Below, in pieces: positions 36,537 through 47,873 of a stretch of DNA of 64,000 bases. The DNA is taken from positions 40,738,819 through 40,802,818 of the forward strand of contig OY986439.1 in the NCBI GenBank assembly GCA_963920525.1, in the 5' to 3' direction. Positions within the stretch are counted from its first letter, which is position 1. Every line of letters starts with the position of its first letter. Origin of the DNA: Dichetophora obliterata (lineage: Eukaryota > Arthropoda > Insecta > Diptera > Sciomyzidae). The position numbers and the translations under genes are program-made. The notes beneath the pieces are model-generated. The model was not told the origin of the DNA. It did no database searches and saw only the letters and a program-made list of their open reading frames with translations.

Positions 36537-36570
36537 TATAAAATAACCTAACAGCTCAGTCTGCCATGAA
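36537..36570 (+). promoter_or_regulatory. Candidate core promoter of the epimerase gene
   Basis: A TATA-like box, TATAAAATAA, lies at 36537-36546. Initiator-like sequences follow: CTCAGTCTG (A at 36558) and CCATGAAAC (A at 36566, a more usual spacing of about 29 bp from the first T of the box). A start there gives a leader of roughly 185-190 nt before the ATG at 36750. Transcript data would be needed to place the start. Confidence 0.5.
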
Positions 36571-36749
36571 ACAGTTATTGCTAGTTGTCAGACGTCGAAG
36601 CAAGTCAGTGTTTCTCTCACTCTCCATTCGCAGCATTTTCACGCACGCACGAACGCACGCTCGCAAAAACAAATAAGCAAATACTCAGAAAACTGAAGAA
36701 TTCGAGGGCATAAATTTAAGAAAACTTTTTAAGCAAATTCATTAAAAAT

Positions 36750-36860
36750 ATGGTACATATTGTAGAAGATGTGTTTGGCACCGCTGTCAACCCGTTCACC
36801 AAGAAGACGGAGGAAATTCGTCGTTTTACGCTAACGAACGACATGCAGATGTCGGTGCAG
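36750..36860 (+). CDS. Aldose 1-epimerase (galactose mutarotase), exon 1
   Basis: The ATG at 36750 follows an A-rich context (ATTAAAAAT) and opens 37 codons ending at 36860, directly before a GTAGGT donor. The protein begins with a short hydrophilic lead and then VFGTAVNPFTKKTEEIRRFT, followed by TNDMQMSVQ. This corresponds to the N-terminal strand of fly galactose mutarotases. The enzyme interconverts alpha and beta anomers of aldoses such as galactose and feeds the Leloir pathway in the cytosol. Reading phase at the donor is 0 and matches exon 2. The intron to exon 2 is 8,606 bp and full of transposons. The catalytic His and Glu residues lie in later exons not found here, so this is a partial gene. 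Confidence 0.85.
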
Positions 36861-37672
36861 GTAGGTACAGCTGGAATGAGAGTGTAAGGCCTATCATGAG
36901 ATAGAAATAAGATTGTAAATTTATGCAGTTTTTGTTACCTTTGTGCTGTAGTTAATAAATAAATGTCAGTGTTGACAATTTTCTTTAAAAATAGTAGAAT
37001 ACTAACCTTCGTAAAATTAACTCATTGTTTGTGAGCCCACACTTCACATATTTCTCTAAAACCGAAAGTTCGTCTCCTACGAAATTTTATCGAAACCATG
37101 GTGTAAGAAAACCAGGTGTTAGTAAGTTTTTGACAACACCATGAATTTTCTTGCTTCTGTCAAAAAATCGTGATCGAAAGAGCGGAACTGTTGATAGTTG
37201 TCAAATTGTGTTATTTGTTTGAGTTGCTAAATGATGCACTATAGTTTTTATTGTGCGAATTAAGTATAAATAAATATTTAGTGCAATTATTTGTGCCGTT
37301 TTGTGTTGACAAAAAGTTATTGCAGTTGTCTTCGCCGATTTGCCAAGTTTGCCATTGAATGTTTTGACCATTTTATCAGAAACGTTTGCTGGAAGGTGGC
37401 GCCGACATGAAGCTTTGGCCAGCATACAAATTGTCTTGCATTCACATCGTCTGCTTCAAGAATATATCGAAGAACATATTCTCACTTTAATCTCACTAAG
37501 AATCTTATAAACGTGTGGAAAGATACGAATTTAACAAAATTTGTTTTCATTGCGATTCTGCATCAGCTGTTTTTGAGAAGCTGATTTTACGGGGAAACAT
37601 AATTTTATCATTTTGAGAGAGAAGTGTCAAACTCACTAACACCTCTATTTCTTACATCATGATCGAAACTAA

Positions 37673-37811
37673 CTTCTTCATTCTGTATCACGAAGTAGCA
37701 CACCAACGATTAGAAAGACACGAGAAGCAATACTTTCTCCCATACAAAATTATATTGCTTCTCATGTTTTCTCATCGTTGGTGGGCTTCTTCGTGATACA
37801 GAATTATGCAG
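37673..37811. mobile_element. 139-bp hairpin MITE, copy 2, in epimerase intron 1
   Basis: This copy matches the element at 23882-24021, including TTCTGTATCACGAAG and CACACCAACGAT blocks and their complements on the right arm. TAA flanks both sides (37670-37672 and 37812-37814). It differs slightly at its left tip (CTTCTTCATTCTG instead of CTGCATTATTCTG). It is non-coding. Confidence 0.8.
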
Positions 37812-38596
37812 TAAATTTCATATTTTTGTCGATTTGGCAAACACAATTTTCGAAGGGTAAACAAATATTCATCCAGAGTTGCCATAGACTAACATAAATC
37901 ATATTATCTCTGTTTTTTTGAAAAGTCTTGGCAACCACGTTACATGAAAAAAAATTTGACATTTGTTTTCATAATATTAAAACTCTTGTTAAAATGTAAA
38001 AAAAGTATAAAACGGAATTTTAAAATGTAAATTGAATTTAAAAAAAAATCAGAAATAATTCTAAAAAGTAAAATTACAAGGTTGTAAAAGGTAAAAAATG
38101 CAAAAATTTAAAATTAGAGTTGAGTGCAAGAATTCGAATTGCAAACTATAATTTCCTTCGCCAATCCTTCGACTTCTTTTTCAATACAAAAACAATCTCT
38201 CTTTTTCAAACTGTTATTTAAAAACGAAATACGGATCTTTTTCGAGTCTTTTGCGAGTTCGACTACGATAGTTTTATTCACCAATTCTTCGACAAATTTC
38301 CAGTTTTCGATATCAAAATCGTACTTTGTGCCTGATGTGTGATTGTGGAGTATTTCTTACTTATTTTTCCAGTTGAGTATTTTTGTGTTACAGTTTTGTA
38401 TCTCTTTTCAGTCAAAATTTATGACTAAAAATCAATTTTTTCAAGCCATTGATTATCTTTATTGACAAAATTATTTTTTGTATTAAAATTATTTACTCCT
38501 TGAAAAAGAAAATAACGTAAAGTGAAATAAGGTTAGTGTTCTAGTGTTAAAGAGGCTCAAAAAGCGCATAAGAAAAAGAAAAAATATATAATGTTC

Positions 38597-38946
38597 AGGG
38601 TGTTTTTTCAGCTGCATAACAATTTTTAATAAAAATACAAGTCAGAAATGTTGAAATTAATTTTTTTTTATTATTATAATCTGGTAGATAATTTAATGGC
38701 ATTAATTCCTTAAATATGATTTCCGGCATATGTCGGCCGCGGATACAAGTTACATAGTCCATTCGATCAGTCCAATTTTTCACTACTTTTTCCAATAAAT
38801 CTGGCCGTATGGCGTCAATGATGGTTTGAATATTGGCTTCCAATGCTTCAAGAATTGCTAGTTTGTCGGCATAAACCAATGACATTTTCAACTGTCAAAC
38901 AATAGACAAAAACCATCAAAACTTCTCATGCAGCTAAAAAACACCT
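38597..38946 (-). mobile_element. Mariner-like remnant with transposase C-terminus
   Basis: The ends are AGGGTGTTTTTTCAGCTGC on the left and, in complement, AGGTGTTTTTTAGCTGCAT on the right. Between them a minus-strand frame (38891-38595) reads VYADKLAILEALEANIQTII, then DAIRPDLLEKVVKNW, then RGRHMPEIIFKELM. This is the C-terminal end found in mariner-type DDE transposases of insects ('...LL.....W..R......GRH..DIIFK'). The N-terminal and catalytic parts are missing, so this is an internal-deletion derivative of about 350 bp. A target duplication is not evident. It lies in intron 1 of the epimerase gene. Confidence 0.7.
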
Positions 38947-40766
38947 TTAACAAAGAAATTAATTTTGATAGAAATTTATATCCAAGCTTAAGGTGTACTC
39001 TTTAAAAGAGTCTTTAAGTTGTTTGAATAAACAAATCCACATTTGCAGAAATAGTGGAAATGTGCAGAAATGGAAGCTGTGAACAAGATTTTTCTACTGC
39101 ATAGGTCTTTAAAAAAATATTAAATAAAAAAAGGCCAAGATACTATTTTATTATATCATTTGCGAAGGATTTCATCGTTTTTAGTATAATTTTGCAGTCA
39201 AACCCATTGCTCTACGATTTCTCCTTCATATAGCAACATTTTGATATAGGTATCAGGAGTACAGAAGAGTAGAAGAGGGAGGTTTCACCACAGGTGTACA
39301 TTTGCCAATGCCATTTATCTTTGATATTAATATAGCTTTCAAATTGAATGAATATACCATCCACTCTACTTTGAGTGTTTACCTTTGCATGTGTTCACGA
39401 GCAAACTTGTTTTTTGTGTTGGCTACAAACACATTATTTATATAGTAAGTATATAAAGTCACATTAATTTTTGACTAATACGATATAAAAATATCATTGT
39501 TGTTAACTTGGTGCTTTCTTCACCAGATCTGGTGCATTTTGAAAATGCTGGAGCAAAAAAATTAGGTTCGGAAGAAAATTATTAAAAAGTGTATCATTAA
39601 TTATCATTAATTAGTAAAAAGTGAAAAAAATTTGTGAATTTTATGGAGCTTTTTTAAGCTTCGGAGGCACCAAATTTGACTTAGTTTTAACTTTAATAAT
39701 TAAAGGTTTAATATTAATATTTTTCATTTAAATGTCTTAAAAAACACTTTGTTTCGAATGTTGTTTTTGGAAAAACTATTGACTTTCATTAAAACAAAAA
39801 ATTTTGATTTAAACTACATTTTATTAAGTTTGGACTTCATTTTTGAACTCCAAATTAGTGCCAACGCAACTCTTAGCTTTTAAAAGAAATAAATAAAAAA
39901 ATATTTGTTCATGTGACAGATAAAACAAAAAACTATAAGATAACTTATTACACAGCCAGAATGTACAAATTTTTTTTTTAAAAAAAGTTGGTGCTACTTG
40001 GTTGCGTATATCTTAAGAATCATCAACAAAAACTAAACAAATAATATGTCAAATAAAAGCTTATAAAATTGCCTACAAACAATGCCTTCATCATTTTTTG
40101 ATAGAGCTGTTAGTTTCGGCGGAATAAATTAAATTTTCGAGGATTTTTCGAGATTTTCAGAAAAATTTACTGGAAAAAAAACTATTTGCAAACTTTGTTA
40201 ATAAATTAAAATATTTTGTTTGTTCTAATATATTTTGTAAAAAGCCTGTACTTTATTAAAAAAAATAAGCTACACTGTAAAAACTAAGTGTTATTTTAAA
40301 TTCTGCCTTATAATCATCAATAGCCTTAATTTCATCGTAGTCTTTATATTAAGTTTATGCAGCTTTAATTTCAGACAATAGGCAGTTGAAATTCAAAATT
40401 TTAAAGCGTGCCTGTTGGTAATAACGCAGTCTTACTCTTATTTTCAGCAGGACTGTCATAAATTTACGTACAAGGTTATATTGTTGATTTGAAATTCAAT
40501 GAAACAAATTTTGCTGCTTCTGAAGAAATGCTCCTGAGCTTCATCTTATAAATAAAAACTCCCTTTTCCGATTCCGTGCGACAACTTATTAATGACAGGG
40601 CTGATTATTTACGTAAAAAAATAATTTAAATTTTTTATGTATTTTAATCTGTTTATAAATGTTGAAAATTAAGGCTCTTTTATTTTTCAAAAGTGCAATG
40701 TTACTTTAAAGACTTGGTAGCTATTAATTAATTAATTTCTTTTTGAGGTGGTGTTAGCTATTATTA

Positions 40767-42280
40767 CAGTAGCCGCTCGGTTATATGGACTAATTCAAAC
40801 AGAGCCTGTTCACTAAATGGAGAAGTTCACATAATCGAGAGAATATAAAATAAGTAATTCAAATGATTTTTATTACAATAAGTTTTTATTTTTAATAAGT
40901 TTTTTTAATATTTAATGTACATAAAAGTAGTCGGTTGTATTTTTTTTTTGTATTTTTTTTTTTGCTTCAAGGGATTTTTGTAGTGTCTTTTCCCTGCATT
41001 TTCGCAATGCCAAAATATCATTAATATCAGATATATTATTTTCACTACAAGCAATAACTTTATTGAATGCTTCGATTGCCTCCGTTGTGCTAATTTCAGC
41101 TGTTGTTTCGATGCACTACTCTTGGTCATCATCTTCAACTTCGCTAACTATATCTTCGCTACCAATGTCTTGATTTCACGTCTGATTGTCTTCCCGTGAA
41201 AGCTGTACACCATTCGTTAATTCATTGACTAGATCTATGACTTCATTCATAGGTGCTTCAATGTCGTTTTGATATTTTTCTTTTAAAATACTGAGTGTAA
41301 TGTCTCCTTCCGGGTAATTTTCTTCCTCAAAACTCAAAATATTCTTCCAACACTTTTGTATTGTGGATCAACCTTATTCCACGCCAAACTTAGGTTTATA
41401 ACTGCATCTTTTATGCTCAACTTCTTCAAAATGTTTGAAGCATTTCTAACATTCGCTGGCACTATTGATGCTAGCAAAGCCGATCTATAGTATAGTTTCG
41501 TAATTCGGATGACTTTTGATCCATTGGCTGGATTAATGGCGTAAAATTAGGTGGCATGTAAACAAAGAATATGTTTCCGTCCTCTGAACGCAACAAATCC
41601 GCAGGTGGATGACTTAGTGCTTTGTCCAATAAAAGAATGGCTTTAGTAGGCAAGCTCTTTTGGTTTAAATATTTAGTCACCTAAAATGGAATAAGAGAGA
41701 AATGTTATAAAACACATGTACAAAGAGCTTTTATTTTTAAGCGGTAAATTTTTAAGTCTTTGTTGATTGAACCAATGATAAAGCTTCGCCTCTACCAACG
41801 GTATTTTTCCTTTTCTCAATGTTTTCCTTTTAAGTTTTCCTTCACATTTTGCAGTCACTTCCAAAATCGCCTTTTTATTTTTCTTAATAGCACAAATTAT
41901 TGACTTGGGCACTTCATATAACGCAAGAGAAGTAACGCTTGCGCCTTTGTCCAAGCTTGCCAAAATGTCACTTTTTTCAGATAACGTTAACACCTTGCGC
42001 TTCATCTTCGATGCACTATGTAACAAACACTAATGATCTCAAAAGACAAAAGATAATCACTCAACACTCAAAACATTAAAAGGTTGCAGGTTCTTCACTT
42101 ATTTCGGGGAAAAACATAATTCTAATAAGGCAAACATTTAAAAAAAATCAACGGTTGAAAGCTGTTCACATAATAGAGATAGGCTGTGTTCACTCTTTAG
42201 AACCTCCTGTGTTTAAATTTTGTTGTGCACTATTCTGGAAGTTTACATAACTGGATATTCATATAACCGAGCGGCTACTG
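40767..42280 (-). mobile_element. pogo/Tigger-type DNA transposon, internally deleted (1,514 bp)
   Basis: The terminal repeat CAGTAGCCGCTCGGTTATAT occurs on the left and as its complement at 42261-42280, with TA outside both ends (40765-40766 and 42281-42282). The coding strand is minus. Size and TIR fit the Tc1/mariner superfamily, pogo branch. The element lies in intron 1 of the epimerase gene in antisense orientation to it. Confidence 0.9.
40905..42005 (-). pseudogene. Tigger-like transposase with the central catalytic part missing
   Basis: The N-terminus reads MKRKVLTLSEKSDILASLDK and IICAIKKNKKAILE, a CENP-B/HTH DNA-binding domain. A second region, 41680-41471, reads LPTKAILLLDKALSHPP, then YMPPNFTPLIQPMDQ, the part of the DDE domain around the second acidic residue; the usual DNAPSHP here reads DKALSHP. 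A C-terminal tail follows in shifted frames (reading INLSLAWNKVD and, near 41100-40905, a Lys-rich end). Roughly the first half of the catalytic domain, with the first Asp, is absent between 41700 and 41680. The protein cannot be active. Confidence 0.85.
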
Positions 42281-42714
42281 TATTTTAAATAAAATGTTGC
42301 GACTTATTAGCATATTCGAAAAATATTGTTTTATTTCACCTGTTAAATGTGTGTATTTTCAGCATGCTGGAACTTAATTTCGGAAAGGTTGTGCTGCTTT
42401 TTCACTAATAAGGGCTGGAATTCAGCGAAGCTACTGCTGCTTTTACAATTTAACTGTATTGAATGCTGTATTGAACAGTATTGAATGCTGGCTTGCAGGA
42501 AATAAAGGCGAGTGTAATTTCAGCGAAAGCTGTCTGAAAGCTATTGCAGCTTACTTTAAGGCAATTTGTTCACCTAATAATTAGATTTACTTTTTACAGT
42601 GTATTGTTGAAACAAATATATTGAGAAAAAGAAAAGTTGTTCTTAATTCAATTTATCTGAATTTTTTTGTCAAAGCACTGTTCATATCTATTATTTATAT
42701 AATAGAATTATTTA

Positions 42715-43932
42715 GGCGCCGTGTTGCAATCCCATATACCATAACCCCATATTGGCTTTATAGCACCAGCGATGTGTTATAGTCCCATATGGGTTTATTT
42801 CCTTCAAATAAGTGAGATAATACCATATTAAAAAATTGAAATTTATGCTATAACCCCATATTGGCTTTATTGCACTTTTTTCTGTGCGATAACCCCCCTT
42901 GTAAAAGACAAAATAATTTGGTTTCCTTTTTATAGAAATAACATAGTATGACTGATTTTAACTTTTCGTAAAAGGGAAAATTCCCTTCTATTATAATATT
43001 TTTTTGCAAAATTATGGTTTCCCCTTTTACGAAATGCGCAATATAAGTGATTTTAACTTTTCATATATTTTGAAAATAATCGAAATCAATCCCTTACAAC
43101 TATTTTTTCATGGCATACTGAATTTTCTGCTGGGTTTTTTTTTGCAATCAATAATAGAGAGTGAACTAACTGTTAAACCTGTTTTGCATTGAATTGCCTA
43201 ATAACTATGTTATCACATAAAAAGCGAATATTAAAAACAGTTTTGCGTATGCTGCTTAAAAATAAATATGGAAAATTTTAAAAGAATGGAGAGTAATCGT
43301 TTAAACGCAAGGAAGATCTTACTAAATAAAAGCGATATTATAAATTTTTCTAATGTTCCCGGATTTATAATTGATTCTTTTTTCGGAAAAAGAACTTATA
43401 AAGCGCAACTAATAGCTTGTGCTTTTGCTTTTGTTAATGGAATCAGCGAGTCGCAAATCCTTCAACTCATACGATGGATACCTTTCACAAAAACTCACGA
43501 AAAAAAAATAACAGAATTACTCTTATGGCTGGCATATTCTCCGAACGCTCACAAGTACTATAGCTATAATGTCGAACTTAATCAAGTAATATTTTGTAAC
43601 GGAGATTTACGAAAATATGGCGTAAGAAAACAAAGAAATTAAATAAAATTTTTAATTTATAACTGTTCGTGGGGGCTAATTCGTACACCCTACAAAATCA
43701 TTTGGTTTCATTTGTATACAAATGTCTAATAATACAATATGAGTTTATTCCCTTCAAATAAGTGAGATAATACCATGTTTAAAATTTAAAATTTGTGCTA
43801 TAACCCCATATTGGCTTTATTGCATTTTATTTTGTGCGATAACCCCAAACCCAAATTATGGGTTTATAGCATAGGAAAAAGTGCTATAAAGCCAATATGG
43901 GGTTATGGTATATGGGATTGCAACACGGCGCC
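42715..43932. mobile_element. 1,218-bp Mutator-like element with perfect 9-bp target duplication
   Basis: The terminal repeat starts GGCGCCGTGTTGCAATCCCA and continues identically for about 53 bp on both ends, with ACCCCATATTGGCTTTATAG inside. AATTATTTA lies immediately outside both ends (42706-42714 and 43933-43941). A 9-bp duplication is the hallmark of MULEs. Inside the TIRs a block of about 110 bp containing TTCAAATAAGTGAGATAATA is present near both ends in direct orientation. No MULE transposase is present. A single open frame of 124 codons lies in the middle. The perfect duplication suggests a fairly recent insertion into the epimerase intron. Confidence 0.9.
43268..43642 (+). CDS. Orphan 124-residue frame in the Mutator-like element
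   Basis: The frame starts at an ATG in an A-rich context (AATAAATATGG) and is uninterrupted to TAA at 43640-43642. It begins with a basic, Asn-rich lead (MENFKRMESNRLNARKILLN), has a hydrophobic centre with AQLIACAFAFVNGISES and ILQLIRWIPF, then ELLLWLAYSPN, and ends basic. It has no catalytic motif, signal peptide or zinc-binding cysteine pattern that I recognise. It is the only sizeable frame in the element and lies between the direct repeats. It may be a fragment of a MULE-encoded accessory protein, a captured host gene, or a chance frame. Its length in such A+T-rich DNA makes chance less likely but not impossible. Confidence 0.45.
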   Translation: MENFKRMESNRLNARKILLNKSDIINFSNVPGFIIDSFFGKRTYKAQLIACAFAFVNGISESQILQLIRWIPFTKTHEKKITELLLWLAYSPNAHKYYSYNVELNQVIFCNGDLRKYGVRKQRN

Positions 43933-44324
43933 AATTATTTATTGTATAATTATCATAGCTTGTTTTGCAATAAAAACTAATTTTTCATAACTTACTTTCA
44001 ATTTTCCATTGAAATTCTTTATAGAAAAAATAGAGAAAGACTTCAGAATATGTCACAGCAAATCAAGACATAACTATACAGACATGAACACAGACGCTGA
44101 CCCAGTCACAAACACAGAAACAAAAACAAAAACTTCAGCCTAAAAATGAAGTAACAATCGTAAAAATCTTCATTTGTGTTTCACTTAAAGCATTTGTGTG
44201 CTGACCCACAGCAAATGCTTTTCCAACATCACCATCAGCTTAAAAGTCAAAATACTGAGACACGGGCTGACCAAACGAATAGCGTGACGACACAAAACAT
44301 GTCCTAGCCCTACTGCAGTAGCAA

Positions 44325-44395
44325 CAATAACAACAACAACAACATTGACAACAATAACAACAACAACAACAACATTACCAACAAAGGCTACCCCA
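44325..44395 (+). repeat. (CAA)n microsatellite
   Basis: Runs of AACAACAACAAC interrupted by CATTGACAACAAT occupy this stretch of intron 1. A T-rich low-complexity tract (TTTTTTTTCTTTT type) follows at about 45060-45230. Confidence 0.8.
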
Positions 44396-45466
44396 TTTGA
44401 CAACAACTGTCGGAATCACTTGTCATCAATGACAACAAACAATTTCATGAACGACTTTATGCCAAAGAATGTGTCCCAAACACTTAACTACAATGTGGTA
44501 GGATGGATGACAAACAAAAGCTTAAGCTGAAATGGTCGCATAGAGTGATAAAAAGGGTGAGACAATAAAGCTAAACCAGAGTATATTCATTGTTCATGCT
44601 TTGGTTGAGCTGCGACATTTTGATTATGCGCTACAATTGAACAAAAACCGACTAACTAGCAAGAAGACACAACCAAAAAAAAAAATAAATAATAAAACCT
44701 AGTAAATTTACATCCGCTATGAAGACAATAAAGACGACTTCTACAAACACAACCAAGTAAGTGACTTCATGTCCTCTCCTTGACAGCATAAGAAAAATTA
44801 AGTTCTGACGATCTGGCACAACAAAAAGTGTGAGAAAAAAAAACCAACAACTATCGAGTTTTATCTGGTGACTTGGTATTGGCAATGCTTCTTGAAGCAA
44901 CTGCTTCCGCTTAGCACCGGAAATTTAACGCTTATCCACAATGTATCCGTTGATTGACTATAAATCCCAACGCAAAAAGGATGAGCTAGTTTTTTTGTGC
45001 ATAGTTTTATTTTTTTTTTTTTGCAGCTGTTGTTAAAGCAGTCGACGGATGGAAAATCAGCACCCTTTCTTTGGCTTTCTTTTCTTTCTTTTTTTTTTCT
45101 TTTTTTTTTTGGGGCTGTAGAGAGCTAAATTTTATTTCATTTTTAATTTTTTTGCATGTACTTGCAACATTTTTTTTCACTTTTTCCTTTATTTTTTATA
45201 TTTTTATTTTCCTACTTTTATTTGTAGGTTTTTGCTTTCTCTGTTGTCCTTCTTTACACTCAACTTATGCTTTATTTTCTTTTTGTTTGCCACGCAACTC
45301 TTGGGTCACTTTTTGTCTCGGAACTTGGACCTGAAAACTGAAATCTATTAAACTCACCACAACAACAATAACAATGATGAAAAAACTCTAACGCTGCTGC
45401 TGTTGTTGACATTGTTGATGCTGTTACACCAACACCACCACCAAAACGACCACGAAAAAAAAACAG

Positions 45467-45560
45467 GTCATCACACTTGGTGCTACAGTCACCAGCCTCA
45501 AAGTACCGGATGCAAGCGGTTGCGTTGACGACGTAGTGCTCGGTTACGATGATGTTGCAG
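45467..45560 (+). CDS. Aldose 1-epimerase (galactose mutarotase), exon 2
   Basis: The exon follows an AG at 45465-45466 and ends before GTTAGT at 45561. It reads LGATVTSLKVPD, then VDDVVLGYDDVAG, the second strand and the 'LGYD' turn typical of the family, and joins exon 1 in phase 0. Its last base starts the next codon (phase 1). The acceptor is unusual: the 25 bases before AG are A-rich and C-rich (ACCACGAAAAAAAAACAG), with no pyrimidine tract. I found no exon 3, which should encode an NPYxG-type motif, between 45561 and 64000. Either intron 2 exceeds 18 kb or the gene is cut off. Identity is based on motif wording, not a database search. Confidence 0.85.
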
Positions 45561-45647
45561 GTTAGTACAACAACATATACAAAAATATTAACGAAATAAA
45601 ATAAAAAGTATTAAAATTGTGGTCAACGATGCTTTGACGCATTTTTA

Positions 45648-45790
45648 TATTTAACAGTGGCCAGCAAATTTATCAAACAAATATTTGCAAAAATTTTTAA
45701 AAAAATTGTAAATATTTAACAGTGGTCAGCAAATTTATCAAACAACCATTTGTAAAAATTTCTAAAAAAATTTTTACAATTTTTTTAAAT
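45648..45790. repeat. Two-copy tandem repeat of about 76 bp
   Basis: ATTTAACAGTGGCCAGCAAA near 45652 and ATTTAACAGTGGTCAGCAAA near 45715 each lead into ATTTATCAAACAA and an A/T-rich tail. It lies about 90 bp inside intron 2 of the epimerase gene. Confidence 0.75.
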
Positions 45791-46669
45791 TTAAAAAAAC
45801 GTTTTGAAGTGTTTTTGAATCTTTTTTTATTCCAAAAATTTCCCAAAATCTATTTTTCTAAGGACAAAAATACTCATATTAAAAAACTTTCGCTCTAACA
45901 TTTTTTGTTATTATCTAAAGAAATGTGCTTGACATGTGCTAACGTGCTAAAAAAGGTTACTTTTATGCGGTGTAAAAATTAGCTCTATAATAAATTTTTT
46001 TATCCGATTTGGGTAATTTTTTCTGCAATGTGCTAGAGTTCTGCTGCAATGTGTGACTGCTCTCTTATCTATAAATTCTAAAATTATATTTAAAAAACGG
46101 CCACATAAATCAGGTCCGTAGCCAAAATAATTGAAATGGTTAGAGTTTTGAAAAAAAAATTTTTTTGTAGCAATCAGAGTAACCGTTCTGTGGAAATTGT
46201 AACTGAACTTTTTCCTTTTCTGGTCGGTGTGAAAACGTTAAATTTAGTTTCATTTTAGTAATTATTTTTTTTTGGCAGAGACCAGTTATAAATATTTTTT
46301 ATGCATGTCATTCTTTTTTACTCTTTATATGGGCAATTCCGCCAAAAGTGCCCATTTACATGTCCTTACAGTTTTTAGTGATAAAAAAAACAATTATTGT
46401 TACTTGAAAATACTCCAGCTTTCTTAAAAAGTTATTTTCTTGAAATTTATGTAGTAACAGTACATAAAAAAATTAAATTTCCAAATGCAAAATAGGCATT
46501 AAATGTCATTTATGTAGGTGACAAGGTTAAAATATTACGTATACCGTATGCTTAGCCGGATCGAAATTTAGATTTCACCGGACACCGACTCAAAAGCAAA
46601 AGGGACTCTTAAAAACTATTTCGGCATAATTTTTTTTCGGATCGCTATGGAGCTGTTTTGATTCTCCTG
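45791..46669. other. Non-coding intron sequence
   Basis: A+T-rich DNA of the presumed second epimerase intron. No gene, element end or tandem repeat is recognised. Confidence 0.35.
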
Positions 46670-47590
46670 AATCATTTTTTTTCCAAAAAAATCATTTATA
46701 TGAGTGTAATTTTTTTCATCTTCAGAATGCATACCCAAGATGTGCAAAAATAATAATGATTTTGATCGTACACAAATTTTTAAATTTTTTTCTTTACAAA
46801 CTCTTTTGAGACCAAAAAATCGATATTTCGTCATTTTCGGAAAGAGTGTTTTTTTTGAAACACCTATCCAATATGTATTTTTCATGGTATCCACATGAAT
46901 TGCTTATTGAAAAGGTATGGAGCTCTTCTTTTTATTGATACATTTCTTAGTGGGGCTTAACAAAAACTCAGTGCCACAACTATATAAAACATAACAAATT
47001 GATATTCGAAGGGCTTTTTTCAGTTTAATTATTATTTAATTGCCACAATTACGGTTAGATTTTGACAAATCTTGGTATACATAAGATTTTGGGTACTTAA
47101 AATCAAATTCTTTTAACCGTTTTTCAGTAAAGTGTCCACCAGAGAGTGCTTCAGTATAAAATTCAGGATTCACAAAAACTCTTTTTCTACGGTGCCTTCT
47201 GGCATGAAAAACACGCACAATAGTGCTCCAAAAATAGCATGGAAAAATTTTTTAAAAACCACACTAAACGATAGATCAATGAATAGAAGAGCTCAATACC
47301 GTTCCCAATGAATATGAATATCTCAATGAATATTTTTCAATAGCTCAATGAATATCGTGAAAAATTCCTATTTTATAGGCGTTTTAAACAAACATCTTTC
47401 CGAAAATGACAAAATATCGATTTTAGGGGTCTCAAAAGAGTATGTAACACACAAAAAAGTCAACATATTTTTTAAGCAAAACTTGTGAACAGTCAAAATC
47501 TTTATTATTGTGCTTAAAATTTAAAAAAAGTTACATGCAATAAACATGATTTTTTTAGCAAAAAAAAATTGTTCAGTAGAACAAACAGCA
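46670..47590. repeat. Foldback of about 0.9 kb with arms of about 200 bp
   Basis: The left arm (about 46670-46860) contains ATCGATATTTCGTCATTTTC, and the right arm (about 47384-47590) the near complement. Outer parts also match (AATAATGATTTTGATCGTAC against its near complement). The loop of about 520 bp holds a 60-codon minus frame (47218-47036) with HARRHRRKRVFVNPEFYTE and GGHFTEKRLKEF, which looks protein-like but is unknown to me. The right arm lies just beside the LTR element that starts at 47686. Confidence 0.6.
47036..47218 (-). pseudogene. Unidentified 60-residue frame in a foldback loop
   Basis: The frame reads RVFHARRHRRKRVFVNPEFY, TEALSGGHFTEKRLKEFDF and a polar end. Composition is mixed and basic, unlike the low-complexity frames around it. 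No start context, domain or homologue is recognised. It sits between two inverted arms, the left of which also has a long open frame on the minus strand. It may be a remnant of an element-encoded protein. Confidence 0.25.
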
Positions 47591-47685
47591 AGGGGCATTT
47601 AATTCAATAACGGATATAAACTTTGTCAATATTTAAATTTATGTTTGAAAGTCATTGTAAATGAGAAGAAGACAAAGTAAATACA

Positions 47686-47873
47686 TGATAGAAACCACTT
47701 CTTTTTTTTCAATTCTGTACACCACCAATGATTTTCATAAAATGACAAACTTTTCAGTTTAACTTTTCCCTTTTATATATTCCAGGTGTACAGATCTGAC
47801 GTCAAATTCTTTATGACAAAATTGAAAAGCACTTCAAACTGAATTGAGCAAGTATTTTTCTTTTGCTCTAACA
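47686..47873 (-). repeat. 3' LTR of the gypsy-type element
   Basis: 188 bp, matching 52586-52773 base for base as far as I can read. In the coding sense it starts TGTTAGAGC and ends CTATCA. Confidence 0.93.
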
